A model generated the notes under the pieces. It was not told where the DNA came from, made no database searches, and worked only from the letters and a program-made list of their open reading frames with translations. A DNA stretch of 64,000 nucleotides from Pelobates cultripes (taxonomy: Eukaryota > Chordata > Amphibia > Anura > Pelobatidae), in the NCBI GenBank assembly GCA_933207985.1, contig OW240921.1, forward strand, positions 95,207,192 to 95,271,191. Direction: 5' to 3'. Positions within the stretch are counted from its first letter, which is position 1. The number at the start of each line of letters is the position of its first letter. Both the position numbers and the translations under genes were made by a program. Shown here piece by piece: positions 28,568 to 40,300 of this stretch.

Positions 28568-29148
28568 TTCTGCACTTTGGTTGGGGTGTCCTTATCTGGT
28601 ATATGGTTTATGCTAGTTACTGCTACAATCATGTCAAGCCTGAAGTGCACTGAAACAGTGAATGTTTTCAAATAGCATGGTCCACTAAGTACCAGCCATG
28701 TGGATCATTTCAAAGAACTATAATTACCCATCCATTTGTAAGTATTTGGCACCATCTAGTAATTTTTATATTTCACTGCAAAAGCCATTCATGTCCTTCA
28801 GATGTGTGTATAACTGTTACTGAATGAGTACTTCTCAAAAATGTTGTACCAGAAAGCTGTCTATATAGCCTTTAGAGCAAAACTGTTCTGCAAATTACAT
28901 TTCCTTTTCAAAACAGTAATTTAGAAACAAATATTAGAAATTTATCAGAGGCGGGGATTTAGACGTGCAAGTGAGTGATATAGGATTATCAAAAAGGTAA
29001 CTATATATCACTTATCAATAAGAGTGACTACTAAAAGCAAGGGAAATGCTTACTGATGGTCAATTGATTTCCATTTCAGGATAAATCATCCGATTTAGGT
29101 AAAAACGTAACACTGTAAAAAATGTTTACCTCCTTCATTACTTCTTTT
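27784..29148. other. Intergenic AT-rich stretch
   Basis: No gene seen. Contains a TA microsatellite at about 28518-28566. Open frames here are short and unsupported. Confidence 0.5.
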
Positions 29149-29170
29149 TCTGCATATTTGTCATATTTGT

Positions 29171-32100
29171 TTTAAATATTTTTATTGTATTCATTACATG
29201 GATGCATGTATCAAACTGTTTTGTCAAATAACGAAGCAAGTGATTGCCCGCGCAGGGGCTTAAGCATCAATTTATAACGGTGGAAACATTCGGTTGCCTG
29301 CGCAGAGGACCGTTTAGCGTGACATTGTTGTTCACCTTTCGTTGCTATGTGCCATATATTCTTATCCGTGGCATCTAGTTGTTAGATTCCTAGCATAGTA
29401 CATTGCAAACGTAGTGTTAAAGTGGCGGGTCCGTGCCTGCGTGGAGGCCCGGTTATATTTGCATGAACAGGTTCACAGGTTGTGGCCTTCGTAGAGGCTT
29501 TGTGTACCCGCCAGATGTTGTATAGCGTTTAATACAGTAACATTTTTAGGCATTTACCCTCTAGGCGCCTGTATGTCGTTTTAGAGTAAGCATATAGAGT
29601 AGGGGGAACAGACTATGTGTCAGCTCTAATAACAGTGCGGTGTACAGGCAACCTCACTAACTTATTACATCCTAAACATTGTGGTTGTAGTCAACATTTT
29701 GTATCTAGCTGGCGTCTTGTTGCCTTTGCGAGACCCGGTTGTGTGTTGCGTAACTGCATTTAAATAGTCGCTGTATCGGTGTATATCTTGGGGAGAAGCG
29801 TAGTGGTTAGGTATTGTCCGTGAGCGACACGGTAGTGCTTGAACAGGTCTGTAACGACCCTTAGGGTGTTTCTCTGTATGTGTTTGCCTATACCTATATT
29901 AGTGTAGGATGTAGTCCCTCACTATGTTGCATGGAGCAATGTATCTTTTTGGGGTGGTCAGTTACTGTAGCCGCTGTAGTTAGTGTCGGCCCTTTGGCGT
30001 TGTTTACGTGAGTTGGGTCATTCGTTGCGTCTCCTCCGTTGTGTGCATGTCGCATGTGTGATGTGTGTTGCTTGGGTTACGTTCAGTGTTGTGTCGGCTA
30101 TGTCTTCCCCTCCTCTCCGGCTTAAATGTCCATCGACTTGTGTCTATGTCGCGAGGTTAACAACTCTGTCATGTCCTAACGTCAGAGTATGAGTTCTCTG
30201 CTGTCGTATTTGACGTCTCGTATATGTCCTGCAGTGGTGTCCGATGATGTGGAGCGGTCTGTTGGCGTGGTCTGCGTGTATGTGATTCGTGGTCTCTCGT
30301 GTCTGTGTCGTGCATGTATGATCGTGTGTTACTTCGAGTGGTGTGTCTGACACCTTTGGCCCTCTGTCTTCGTGACTCCATTGTCTGGTCTGTCACCTGA
30401 TTTTGTAGTCATTCTATGTCTTGTTCGTCCAGAGGTAGGGTGCGGCAAGGTGGTGGGTCTAGTGTGCGGCGTGTTATCTGTCATCTGTTCATGCGAGGGC
30501 TGTATACCTAGCCATCCCTTGAGCGGTTGCGGCCTGGCCGGTGGTTATGTGTGTGGCACGTGTATGCCGTCATGTCTGCGGGCGTCGTGGCTGTCTTAGT
30601 CAGCAGTGGCAGTCGCTGTGGCTCGGGGTTTCTGCTTTCAAGTCCTCGAATGATCTCGTGGCTTCCACCTCCTCTATCCACCTCTTTATGGGAGGTGTGC
30701 TGGTCTGTTTCCAGAAGATGGGGATGGTCACCTTAGCTGCATTCAGAAGTCGAGGGATAGCCGATCTCTTGTATGTTTGTGTCGCCATGGTGGTGTGGTG
30801 TAGGAGGAAGGCGGCTGGGGACTGTGGCAGGAGCTCCTCCGTGACCTCATGTATGATTGTCCTAATTCTGTCCCAGAACGGTCTGATGCGAGTGCACGTC
30901 CACCATATATGTATAAACGTACCAGCTTCCTCCCCGCATCTCCAGCATGTGTCTTCGAGTTCCTGGTTTCTGGCGTGTAGCGCCGTCGGCGTCAGATACC
31001 ATCTAGTAAAGATCTTGTACGAGTTTTCTTGGGAGCGTGCCGAGCTCGGTGTCTTTTGTATTAGGATAATGCTCTTGTCCCAGTCCGCGTCTGTCATAGG
31101 TTCCTCAAGGTCCTCCTCCCATTTTCTGATGCACGGGGGTGCTAGTAGATATCTGCTCGTGATTAAGATAGTGTAGATTTGTGAGATGGCACGAGGAGGT
31201 TCCCTGTCCTGCGTGCATAGAAGTTCAAATTGCGTTAAGTCTCTCAGTAGGGAAGGTTTTTGCGGGATGGATCTAGCATATTGAGTAATTTGCGTTCTTG
31301 CTAGGGCGTGGGCAAATGTGTGCGGCCTGTCTGGGTATAGTTCTTCCAGTGGCCGGATGTCAAATGGTTGGTGGAGAACGTCTTTTATGCGGGGTATCGT
31401 ATTGCGTCTTGCTGGGCCCAGCGTTGGGCCGTAGTCTCCAGCCGGAAAATCTGGGTTACCCTTCAGGGGTAGGAGCGGGCCTGGGTCCGTGGTGAGGTAT
31501 CGTTTCGTGCCTTGCCCATGCCACACTTGCATGGTCGCCGCCACGAATGGGTTGGTGATGCGTTTGCTCCTATATGCTGCCTTGGTGATCCACGGTAGGG
31601 TTCTGAGGTCGCAGTTGGTTATGCCAGCTTCTAGTTGTGGCCACTGCTTGGTGCCGCTGGCTATCGACCAGCTGATGACCCTGGTGATGTGTGCTGCGTG
31701 GTAGTACTTTTCGAAGTCTGGGAGTGCTAAGCCCCCCCGGAGCTTGGGTAAGATCAGTTGGGTGTGCGCTATGCGTGGGGATTTGCCCTTCCAAATAAAG
31801 GTGCGGACCTCCGTCTTAAGTGTCGAGAAGAATGTTCGTGGGACTTTTATCGGCACCGTTTGAAATATGAAGAGTAGTTTCGGCAGTAGCGTCATCTTCA
31901 CCGCGTTCACTCTGCCCAGCCAGGAGATGTAGTAGGAGCCCCATCGTTGTAATTCCTCCGTTGCCTTTCTCAATATCGGGAGGTAGTTGTGGGTGTAGAG
32001 GTCTACCGGATTGGGCGTAAGCCATATTCCCAGATATTTCATGCGTTGGTCACGCCAGCGGTAGGAGTGTTGTTCCTGAATCACGCGTTTGATGGTTTGG

Positions 32101-32286
32101 CTGGTAGTTATGTTTAGTATCTGCGATTTTGTGTAGTTAATTCGGAGGTTCGAGATGTTGCCATACACGTCGAATTCCGTCTGGATCGCTCGAAGGGACG
32201 TCTCCGGGTCCGTAACCACGAACAACATGTCATCCGCGTACGCCAGCGTTTTGTGGTGCACGTTTCTGACTGTCAGTCCCCGGATG
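29171..32286 (-). mobile_element. 5'-truncated L1/Tx1-clade LINE, young insertion
   Basis: The minus strand carries an ORF2 remnant open for 562 codons from the truncation point to a stop at 30600. It begins in the reverse transcriptase just before the catalytic LAYADDMLF motif and continues through FIWKGKSPRIAHTQ, GGLALPDFEKYYHAAH and the C-terminal CWRCGEEAGTFIHIWW knuckle. A 3' UTR of about 1.4 kb (29171-30599) ends in an A-rich tail. Identical 22-bp target-site duplications flank it (29149-29170 and 32287-32308). The endonuclease and ORF1 are missing, so it cannot move by itself. The intact frame and perfect duplication indicate recent insertion. It sits between two T1R genes. Confidence 0.93.
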
Positions 32287-32308
32287 TCTGCATATTTGTC
32301 ATATTTGT

Positions 32309-33158
32309 ATACCCAATGGTTTTGGATTTTCAGACAAAATTTAATATAAGCCAAAACAAACACACAATTCAATTTTTACATTGAAATTTTATTTAAAAAA
32401 AAAAACAAAAAACACAGTTACCCAACACTATCTGGCCCTGTGGGAAACATAACTGCCCCTTAGTTACTCATTGAATCCATTAACCAAATTTAATTGAAAG
32501 CTAGATTCAATCAGATCAGACATACCCAGTATTGATTATTGCCAGCCCAGGGAAATCTAAACATTATTTATCTAGAACTTCATCATGATAATGAAGTAGG
32601 CTAGAATATGTCAACAAATGGCAAATTACACCTCAATCAAAGGAAATTTCAGAAGAAATTAGAAAATAAATTATTATATATCAGACTGGAAAGAGTTAGA
32701 AAGTTATTTCTAAGGTTCTGTGATTCTAGTGTACCACAGTGAGATAATTTGGAACAGTAATAAATCTTCCTAGATGTGACCGTCATACCAAAATCCTTCA
32801 AAAGCACAGCGGCAACTCATCCATGTAGCCAAAAAACATCCAGGACAAATCTAACAAACTACTGATCTCCCTAGGCTCATTTTCATGATATGATAATAAG
32901 AAAGTCAGTAGATTGCGTGATGTTTTGTGGACAGAGAGATGAAAAGTGCGATTATCCCACCAAAAAGCAAACTCAGCATTTCACAATAAAATCATACCAA
33001 CAGCAAAACGTGATATTGCTGTGTGATGTTATGTCGATACCTTACTGACCCAGGGCCTGGACAATTTGCCATCATTGAAGGAAGCATGAATTCTGATATC
33101 TACAAGGACATTTTAAAGGAAAATGTCTGCTAATCTGTCCCTACTTCTTATGTTTTCA
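32309..33158. other. Intergenic stretch, nothing recognised
   Basis: AT-rich sequence without a supported ORF or a repeat I can identify. Confidence 0.4.
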
Positions 33159-33430
33159 TTAAAGGGACACTATAGGCAGTGGCACCATATCAACTTTAGC
33201 TTAATGAAGCAGTTTTATTGTATAGATTTTTCTTTGCAATCTCACTGCTCAATTCTCTACCATTTACGAGTTAAATGACTGTGTTTATGCAGCCTCACCT
33301 TCCTGCATGTGACTTGCATAAGTTAAAGGGTGCAAGCAACTGGAAAAATACTTTTTCACACAGAGCCAATTGGTGTCAGATAACTTTTTTCCTGAAATTA
33401 AAAGAATTATTATTGAAAAACTGAATTTGT
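33159..33430. mobile_element. Partial TTAA MITE of another subfamily
   Basis: TTAA followed by AGGGACACTATAGGCAGTGG, then a unique interior (TTAGCTTAATGAAGCAGTTT). The opposite end is eroded. Confidence 0.5.
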
Positions 33431-33892
33431 GTTAACTTGGATTCTTTTTGTATAATATCACATTTTAAATAAAACCATTCAATGTTACAGATAGGCATTT
33501 TTTTATTTATTTTTAAGAATACCTAATCACATTTACACCAGGATCTCTACAGATTAGTGCCTCTTTTTTCCTATATTTATCAATTTTAAGGAAATATTCC
33601 TTTTTTTAGTATTGGATATTTTCACAATCATAGGAAGGAGGCACAATTTTCATTGTTTGTTGACAAGTTCCATCACATTGATGATTAAATCGTGATATTG
33701 CAAAGAGGAGTGGAAGCCATTTTTCCTACTAGGTTCAGAATAATTGGAGTATGAATACTATGTGGGTGGAGCCACTGAACTCCCACGATATCAAGCATTT
33801 GGCTATGAATTCATTTTAAAATTTGAGGCCAGAGAAGCTGAATTGAAAGCATAGCTAACTTAGATAATGTTTCCAGTCTGGCTAAAATGACC

Positions 33893-34316
33893 TTAAAAGA
33901 ACACTATAGGGTCAGGAGCACAAATGTTTATGCCTGACCCTATAGTGTTAAAACCACCATCTAGCCCCCCTGCTCTGCCCCCATGCTTCACTAAGTATAG
34001 TAAAATCTTGCTGCTACCTCTGCCCCTGATCTGCCTGCTTGGCTGACATCATCAGAAGTGATTCTCTGAGCCAATCACAATGCTTTCCCATGGGATAAGC
34101 TGAGACTGTCAAGTCACACTGTGCAACACTGCCCCAGGAAGCACCTCTAGTAGCCATCTGAGAAGTGGCCAGTGGAGTTATCACTAGCCTGTAATGTAAA
34201 CTGCATTTTCTTTAAAATGGCAGTGTTTATTGCAAAAAGCTTGAAGGGAATGATTCTACTCACCAGAACAAATACAATAAGCTGTAGTTGTTCTGGTGAC
34301 TATAGTGTCACTTTAA
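33893..34316. mobile_element. TTAA-flanked MITE (piggyBac-like)
   Basis: TTAA-bounded, 424 bp. Left end AAGAACACTATAGGGTCAGG, right end GGTGACTATAGTGTCACTTTAA. The interior includes GCACCTCTAGTAGCC and TGCTTTCCCATGGGA, as in the copies at 48840 and 56058. Confidence 0.8.
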
Positions 34317-35191
34317 GTGTGAAATTGAATTCTCAGATTACTAAATAACCATGTTAGTGAATAACCCTGTAAATCTGTAAATACATATTCTGTATCTACA
34401 ACGGTATATTTGTCATTTTCAATTTTACCCCACTAAGCTGAATAGCTTGTTACATCCCTGAAAGGCAAATGACACTGGAAAACCTTTTAAAAAAACGAGA
34501 CACATACCTGTTCATTTGGGTTTTAATGAAAATCAGCTTGCTTACAGATCAGAATTGTGTATTATAGAAGGGTCACTGATTAATATAGCTGACTACGAGA
34601 CATCCACGATAGCCAGAGGATTTCCGTACAAACATAAAATAATTTTAAAAAGCAGATACAGTTTCCTTAACTTATTTTGTGTACAATTGAATTTAACAAG
34701 CTTTGCAAAGTCAACATACATTTTAATAATGCAAAAATTTTTCTTGAGCTTCCATCTAACTTTACATATTCCAGGCGTACACTACATGTTTGCATCTTGA
34801 ATTTCCATATTCATTGCAAACCAGGAAACTGAGACGTTATTAATGATCCTTCTTTTACTAAGGGAATATTACATTGGAGGGTAGATAGGTGGCAACCGTC
34901 TCATTTATTATTCTCATTTGTTATCTAAAAAAAAAAAAAATCCCAATTTGTTTTCTTAAATTTAATATGAATTTATTGCATGATTTATTATACACTTTTG
35001 CATAGTCTCTTGTGATGAACACAATACCATAGAAAATATATATTTCTATTTTTTCACAATTGGAAGGCCACAAACTGGTTACCTTTACAGAATTACGCTT
35101 TTCTCATGTATCAGTTAGAATTAAATCATACGATCAGATAATCATATGTATGTAAGTAGTATAAATTCCACAAGCAACCTCCAAAGATTGA
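34317..35191. other. Intergenic stretch, nothing recognised
   Basis: AT-rich; the 94-codon frame at 34516-34800 has no recognisable similarity and no supporting context. Confidence 0.4.
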
Positions 35192-35199
35192 ATGCCAAG

Positions 35200-35571
35200 T
35201 AATGATGTCCCGATCGGTTAGCCGAACGAACATATGCGCTGTTCGGTCCGCCCCCTATGTCATCATTGAGTAAACTTTGACCCTGTACCTCTCAGTCAGC
35301 AGACACATTCCAGCCAATCAGCAGCAGACCTTCCCTCCCAGACCCTCCCACCTCCTGGACAGCATCCATTTTACATTCATTGTGAAGCTGCATTCTTAGT
35401 GAGCTGTCCAGGAGTTGGGAGGGTCTGGGAGGGAGGGTCTGCTGCTGATTGGCTGGGATGTGTCTGCTGACTGTGAGGTACAGGGTCAAAGTTTACTCAA
35501 TGATGACATAGGGGACGGACCGAACAGCGCATATGTTCGCCGTCCGTGGCGAACCATTCGGGACATCACTA
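35200..35571. mobile_element. Long-palindrome hAT MITE
   Basis: Ends TAATGATGTCCCGA and, inward from the right, TAGTGATGTCCCGA. Exact 8-bp duplication ATGCCAAG at 35192-35199 and 35572-35579. The two arms (about 165 bp each) are near-perfect inverted copies around a spacer of about 40 bp (near 35362-35400), so the whole element can fold into one hairpin. Confidence 0.93.
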
Positions 35572-35579
35572 ATGCCAAG

Positions 35580-36382
35580 CCATCGTACAATGCTGCTTTT
35601 TCCAGATATCAATGAAATTACCCTTAGATTAGGTCATTTAAAAAGTCACAAGCGCTAGAAAGAGGAGGTAGTAACGTCTGAAAAGGGTATTAAGACAAAG
35701 AGAGAAAGAGGCTAAAAGAAAATATGGGCAGTGTGATGAATGGGTACCATGGTTATTGCTGGATGTTTTGAAACACACACAAATCCATTAAAATCTAAAC
35801 CAGTGATGCTGAGTTTTATTTTTTTTAACCAAGTTCTATGTCTTCTGCAGAAATCAAGAAACAGAGCTTAGTATCCATAAAACTTTGTTACTTTAGTGCC
35901 ATGACGTTTTCTTTCCCTAATTTCCTAAATGTTCTGTCTCCTTCTTGCCTGCCATTCCACATGGGTTATGTCTGTCGTATCACCCCCATGCTCCTACCCA
36001 TGACCATCCCTCCCCCCCCCACTCCTACTCCAGGGAATTTAAGCATGATCCTGTGCAATGAACAGTAGACACATATGGCATCATATGATAGAGACACATA
36101 CTAACAGTCAATGTTTGTCTCAAAGTGGATCCACTGTTTAATTTGTTCCATCTCAGAACTTTTGTTGGCTTCTGTGATTGACTGCTTAACATGAGACAGA
36201 ATCGGTCGTGTACAATTTGTTTGTAACAGGGTTCTATTACAGCAAATGACTCACTCATCACACTTTACAGAAACTGTAATCAAAACCTCAATTGTATTAC
36301 ATTGTACTACCAGTGGGGCTTTATATACAAACTAGAAATATATCTTTATGTGTAACCCACTGTATAGTTCGAGACATCAGAA
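35580..36382. other. Region 3' of the TAS1R1/2-like gene
   Basis: No gene or repeat identified. An AATAAA on the minus strand near 35813 is a distant candidate polyadenylation site. Confidence 0.3.
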
Positions 36383-37311
36383 CTACTTTGTGCTCCCTGT
36401 ACCCCTTTTTGTGTATGACTGGATGGTTGATTGGAAGTACTTGGTTGTGTTACGCTGGGGTCTTAAGAAAATTATATAGCATTTTGGCATGAAATACCCT
36501 CCTGTGATGCCAAGAAGACTGGCCAGAGCCAGACCTGCATTTATTGGATTGACATATTCCCCAACATCAATAAGTTGGGCAGTAAAGAAAAAAATGCATA
36601 TCACAAAGTAAATCAGCATGGTAAATGTGATGCACTTGGCTTCATTGTAATTTTTGGGCACTTCCTTACACATGTAAGCAAACGTAAAACACATGAGGCT
36701 GAGAAATGCATTGTAGCTGTACTGGAGGATATTGTATGTGGAGGTAAACTGGCTGCAAGACAATAAAACCGTATCAGATGTCAAGTCCTTGGTGGATTCC
36801 ATAGGAGGGTTGACGCTTACCCAGACACAAGAGATAAGAACCTGGGTACTGCAAAGTATGATGAAGAAAACATATTGTCCATTTTGTTTCACCCAATAAT
36901 CGTAGGTGGCTGGTAGTTTGGAAGACATCTTAAATATACAAACGATCTGAAAAGACCGGATTGAAATGTAGGAAAAGCAAATGGTGAGGGCAAGGCTGTA
37001 AAACGGTAATCTTAAAATGCACTTCATTGTGTCTGGCTCACCAAGGTAGGCCAAAATGCTGAGATAGGCTGTTGCCAGGGCAGGAAGCATAAGAAAACAC
37101 CTTTTACCTCCAGCAGCTTTAACCACTGGGCTCTTTAAATGGACAATAAAAGTCACAATCACCACCACCGTAAGCAACATTCCTAGGATCGTCATGGTAA
37201 ATATTGCGATGGTTAAGGTATCATTCCATGTCAGGAACACTCTTGTTTTTTCATAACAGAAGGTACTTCCCTCTGTTGACCATTGGTGTTGGCTGCACTC
37301 TATACAAATAC
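36383..37311 (-). CDS. TAS1R1/2-like: TAS1R1/2-like exon 6 (seven-transmembrane domain and C-tail)
   Basis: Encodes the last three cysteines of the linker (ICIECSQHQ, STFC), seven hydrophobic helices and a short tail ending at the stop at 36383-36385. PVVKAAGGKRCFLML at helix 2, PKNYNEAKCITF in intracellular loop 3 and GGYFMPKCYI in helix 7 are T1R signatures. I see no AATAAA within about 100 bp after the stop. Confidence 0.93.
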
Positions 37312-40300
37312 CTAAAAGAAAATAAACAATTTTATATATTTATACTGTATTGCAATACAAAGGTCAAAATAATAAAGCAGGTTTTCGGTGCCAAAAATAG
37401 CACAATGTCTCCTTTTATACAAAGACTTTCTCAAGCATTCACGTGACACCTTGGAAAAACATTATTATGGCAATCCTGCCTAACTATATGGCGTAATTAA
37501 CGTGTACTGAGTGGCGATTTAGTTCACTTTCCATTTACAATAAATGTACATAGTTCCAGCAGCCTTCTTACAGCCGATGGTTGTTAGTAGAACTGGTTTC
37601 TCAAAGTGGTGGCAACACTCATATAGTAGGCAGTTAAAGCTGGGGAAAAACATTATATTGGGTACATTACAAACCATTTTCATTGAGGTATTGCCCAGCA
37701 GAACAGTTGACACAGATAAAGCAGCAAATGTAGTTTCCAGTTTGCCTTTTCTCCTGCCCTGATCGACATTCAGGAGAACACAATGATGAAGGTACCTAGA
37801 GTAAAATGTAGGCAAAATGAACATTACTTAACACATGTGAAATTTAACAATGCAGATGAACTTACTTTTTCAAAAGAACAATAAGACAAAACATTTTTTT
37901 CAATTCACTGTTAAGACAGATAGATAGATAGATAGATAGAGAGGCAGACAGGCAGACAGATAGACAGACAGACTGACTACTGCGGGACTCATGTAAGTCA
38001 GACAAACAAACAGACAAACATAAAGGCAGACCAACAAAGAGAATAGAGACAGAGAGAAAAAAAATTTTATGTTTAGAAAAACTTTAGGGATACAGCTGTT
38101 AATCTAGAAAGCAAGAGAGCAAAAACACAGTGTAATACAGCAAAAATAAATTGGGACACTTCGCAGATAGGATGAAGACAAGTTCGCCTCTAGGTGCCTC
38201 CCTTTTGATTCCTGCAGAGCTATCTAGTATTCCTTCCTGCTCTGTATCGTAAACAAGTTTCCCAGGTCACTTACCAGGACTCAGGATGATGTGCAAAAGG
38301 CTGCACTGAAAAGGCTGTCTACTTTTGCAAATCATCTCCGAGCATCAATAAACAGATTATAGAACCATTAGATGCAAGAAACACTTTGGAAATCGAAGTA
38401 GCGCGTCCATATGTAACAACGTCATTCCTTTACCTATTCACAATCTTGAGAATTTACCTGGTTATTTGCTGTTTGCCACTTGATTTTGTCTGGATTGATA
38501 ACAAGGTTTCCTAGTTCAGGGTAGGATCCAACTTTTTCAAAATGAGTTTTTCCCAACCAATTCCAGATGACAATGTCATATCCAGTAGGAGAGTCACCAT
38601 ACTGGTCAAAATGTATAAGGTTACCTAGCAGAGAAAAATTAACTTGTCCAAAAGCATCTGTGATCTGGATTAAAATATAAAAGGGATGTTAATGGGACCA
38701 GGTATATTTTGATGTGAATGTTATGTAATTTGCTCTTGTTTTTTAGAGTATATAGTTCTTTTACAGTGTATATGTCATTGTACACAAAACATTACATAAA
38801 ACAAAGTACAAAAAAAAAATTATTTCCATTGGTCTGGAAGATTGTCTGACAAGTATATAGATTTTTAGATAACGCTATTTAACATGTTGGTCCCTCCCTG
38901 CACCCGCCAATCAATTGTTGGTGTAGACCTCTATAGCATAAATGAATATGCTGATAGTTGAGTGACAGGGAAGAGCATAAGAACCCTTCTAAAGCTGGAT
39001 CTCCCCCAATAAGTGCATCTCAAGTTGTCAATCCATTGTTACCATCATGAGCTGGTAATGAAGGTGTCTGTGTCATTAAGGAGAATGGCCTTGCTTGGGA
39101 CCAAATAGATTAGTGGGAGGACAGGCAGCAGGAATGACTAGGGCTGTAACACCCACAAAGTCGAGGAGATGGTTGAATTGACACACTGAAGAGGAGCCAA
39201 GTAAGCATGTTGTAGTGGATATAGTACCAGGAGTGCTCAGTTAACCCCCATTGTAAGTAGGCTGTTTTAGAATTTTTGACTTCTTACCAAGGTTTTACCA
39301 GGTACCATTTTGCACCTTCTCTCAGCAGCCAGGAGAGTTCAAAGTCCCACTTTGGAGTTTCTCCATAGCTATGCACCAGCTCGTTGACTGGAGTCATTAG
39401 TTGATCACTCTCAGCCAATGAGTTAAGCCCTGCACTGCTAGGCTTTGAAAACGTCTGGCTGCAGCTGGTGGACCACAGGTAATGAGTCAAATCATTCTAA
39501 AATGGTTTGACTACTTACATTGGTGAAAGGGGCACCAGGGCACTACTGGCACTATAACATTTCCAGCACACTGTAGTGGTTATGGTGCTTGGAGTGTTTA
39601 ACCCCTTAAGGACCAAACTTCTGGAATAAAAGGGAATCATGACATGTCACACATGTCATGTGTCCTTAAGGGGTTAAATTGAAATTACTTGAATATATAT
39701 TTTAGCTTTTCTGACATTATACAGCTGTTGCTTTCAGGGCTGTAATATCATGACAGGTTCACTTTAAGCACCACACAGTTTTGTAGTTCAGTGTTAGTGT
39801 TCAATACCTACTTGCCATGGATAAACATCCATTTTGTTGCAGTATGTGTCATTACATCCAAGAACTATATGCAGAGCATGTGCCACAGCATAAAGTGCTG
39901 CGTAGATACTGAAGCTCACTCTGTCTTCTGAGAAGCTGAAGGAAGAGCTCTCTGTAGAATTCAGACAAGTCTGGCAGTCCTGGTTGCATTCTTTCACATC
40001 TGGATTTAATGAATGTCCTTTTGTTTGATTGTACGCATCTGAAAGATATTCCTCAATTCCTGGAATATCAACATATTTGGCGGCAATGCCAAGTACCACC
40101 CCTAATCTCTGGATGTTTGGTAAATTGTAAATTACTGTAGACAAAGACCAGGTCTCAGTAGCAATCCAGACCTTCCCTTGGAGATTAGTATCGAGCACCT
40201 GTCTAAAGAAATCAAGGACTACGATGTCCACCGATAACACTACAATTACGTTGACATTAACCGATGTGACGTTATGGACAATCTGCAAAATGCTGTTGTT

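Noticed and set aside
30541..31176. 211-codon plus-strand frame
   Set aside because: Antisense shadow of the LINE ORF2 at 30600-32286, which carries the RT motifs.
37519..37824. 101-codon minus-strand frame around exon 5 of the TAS1R1/2-like gene
   Set aside because: Wrong frame: the real coding sequence is the 121-bp exon in another frame, with proper splice sites.
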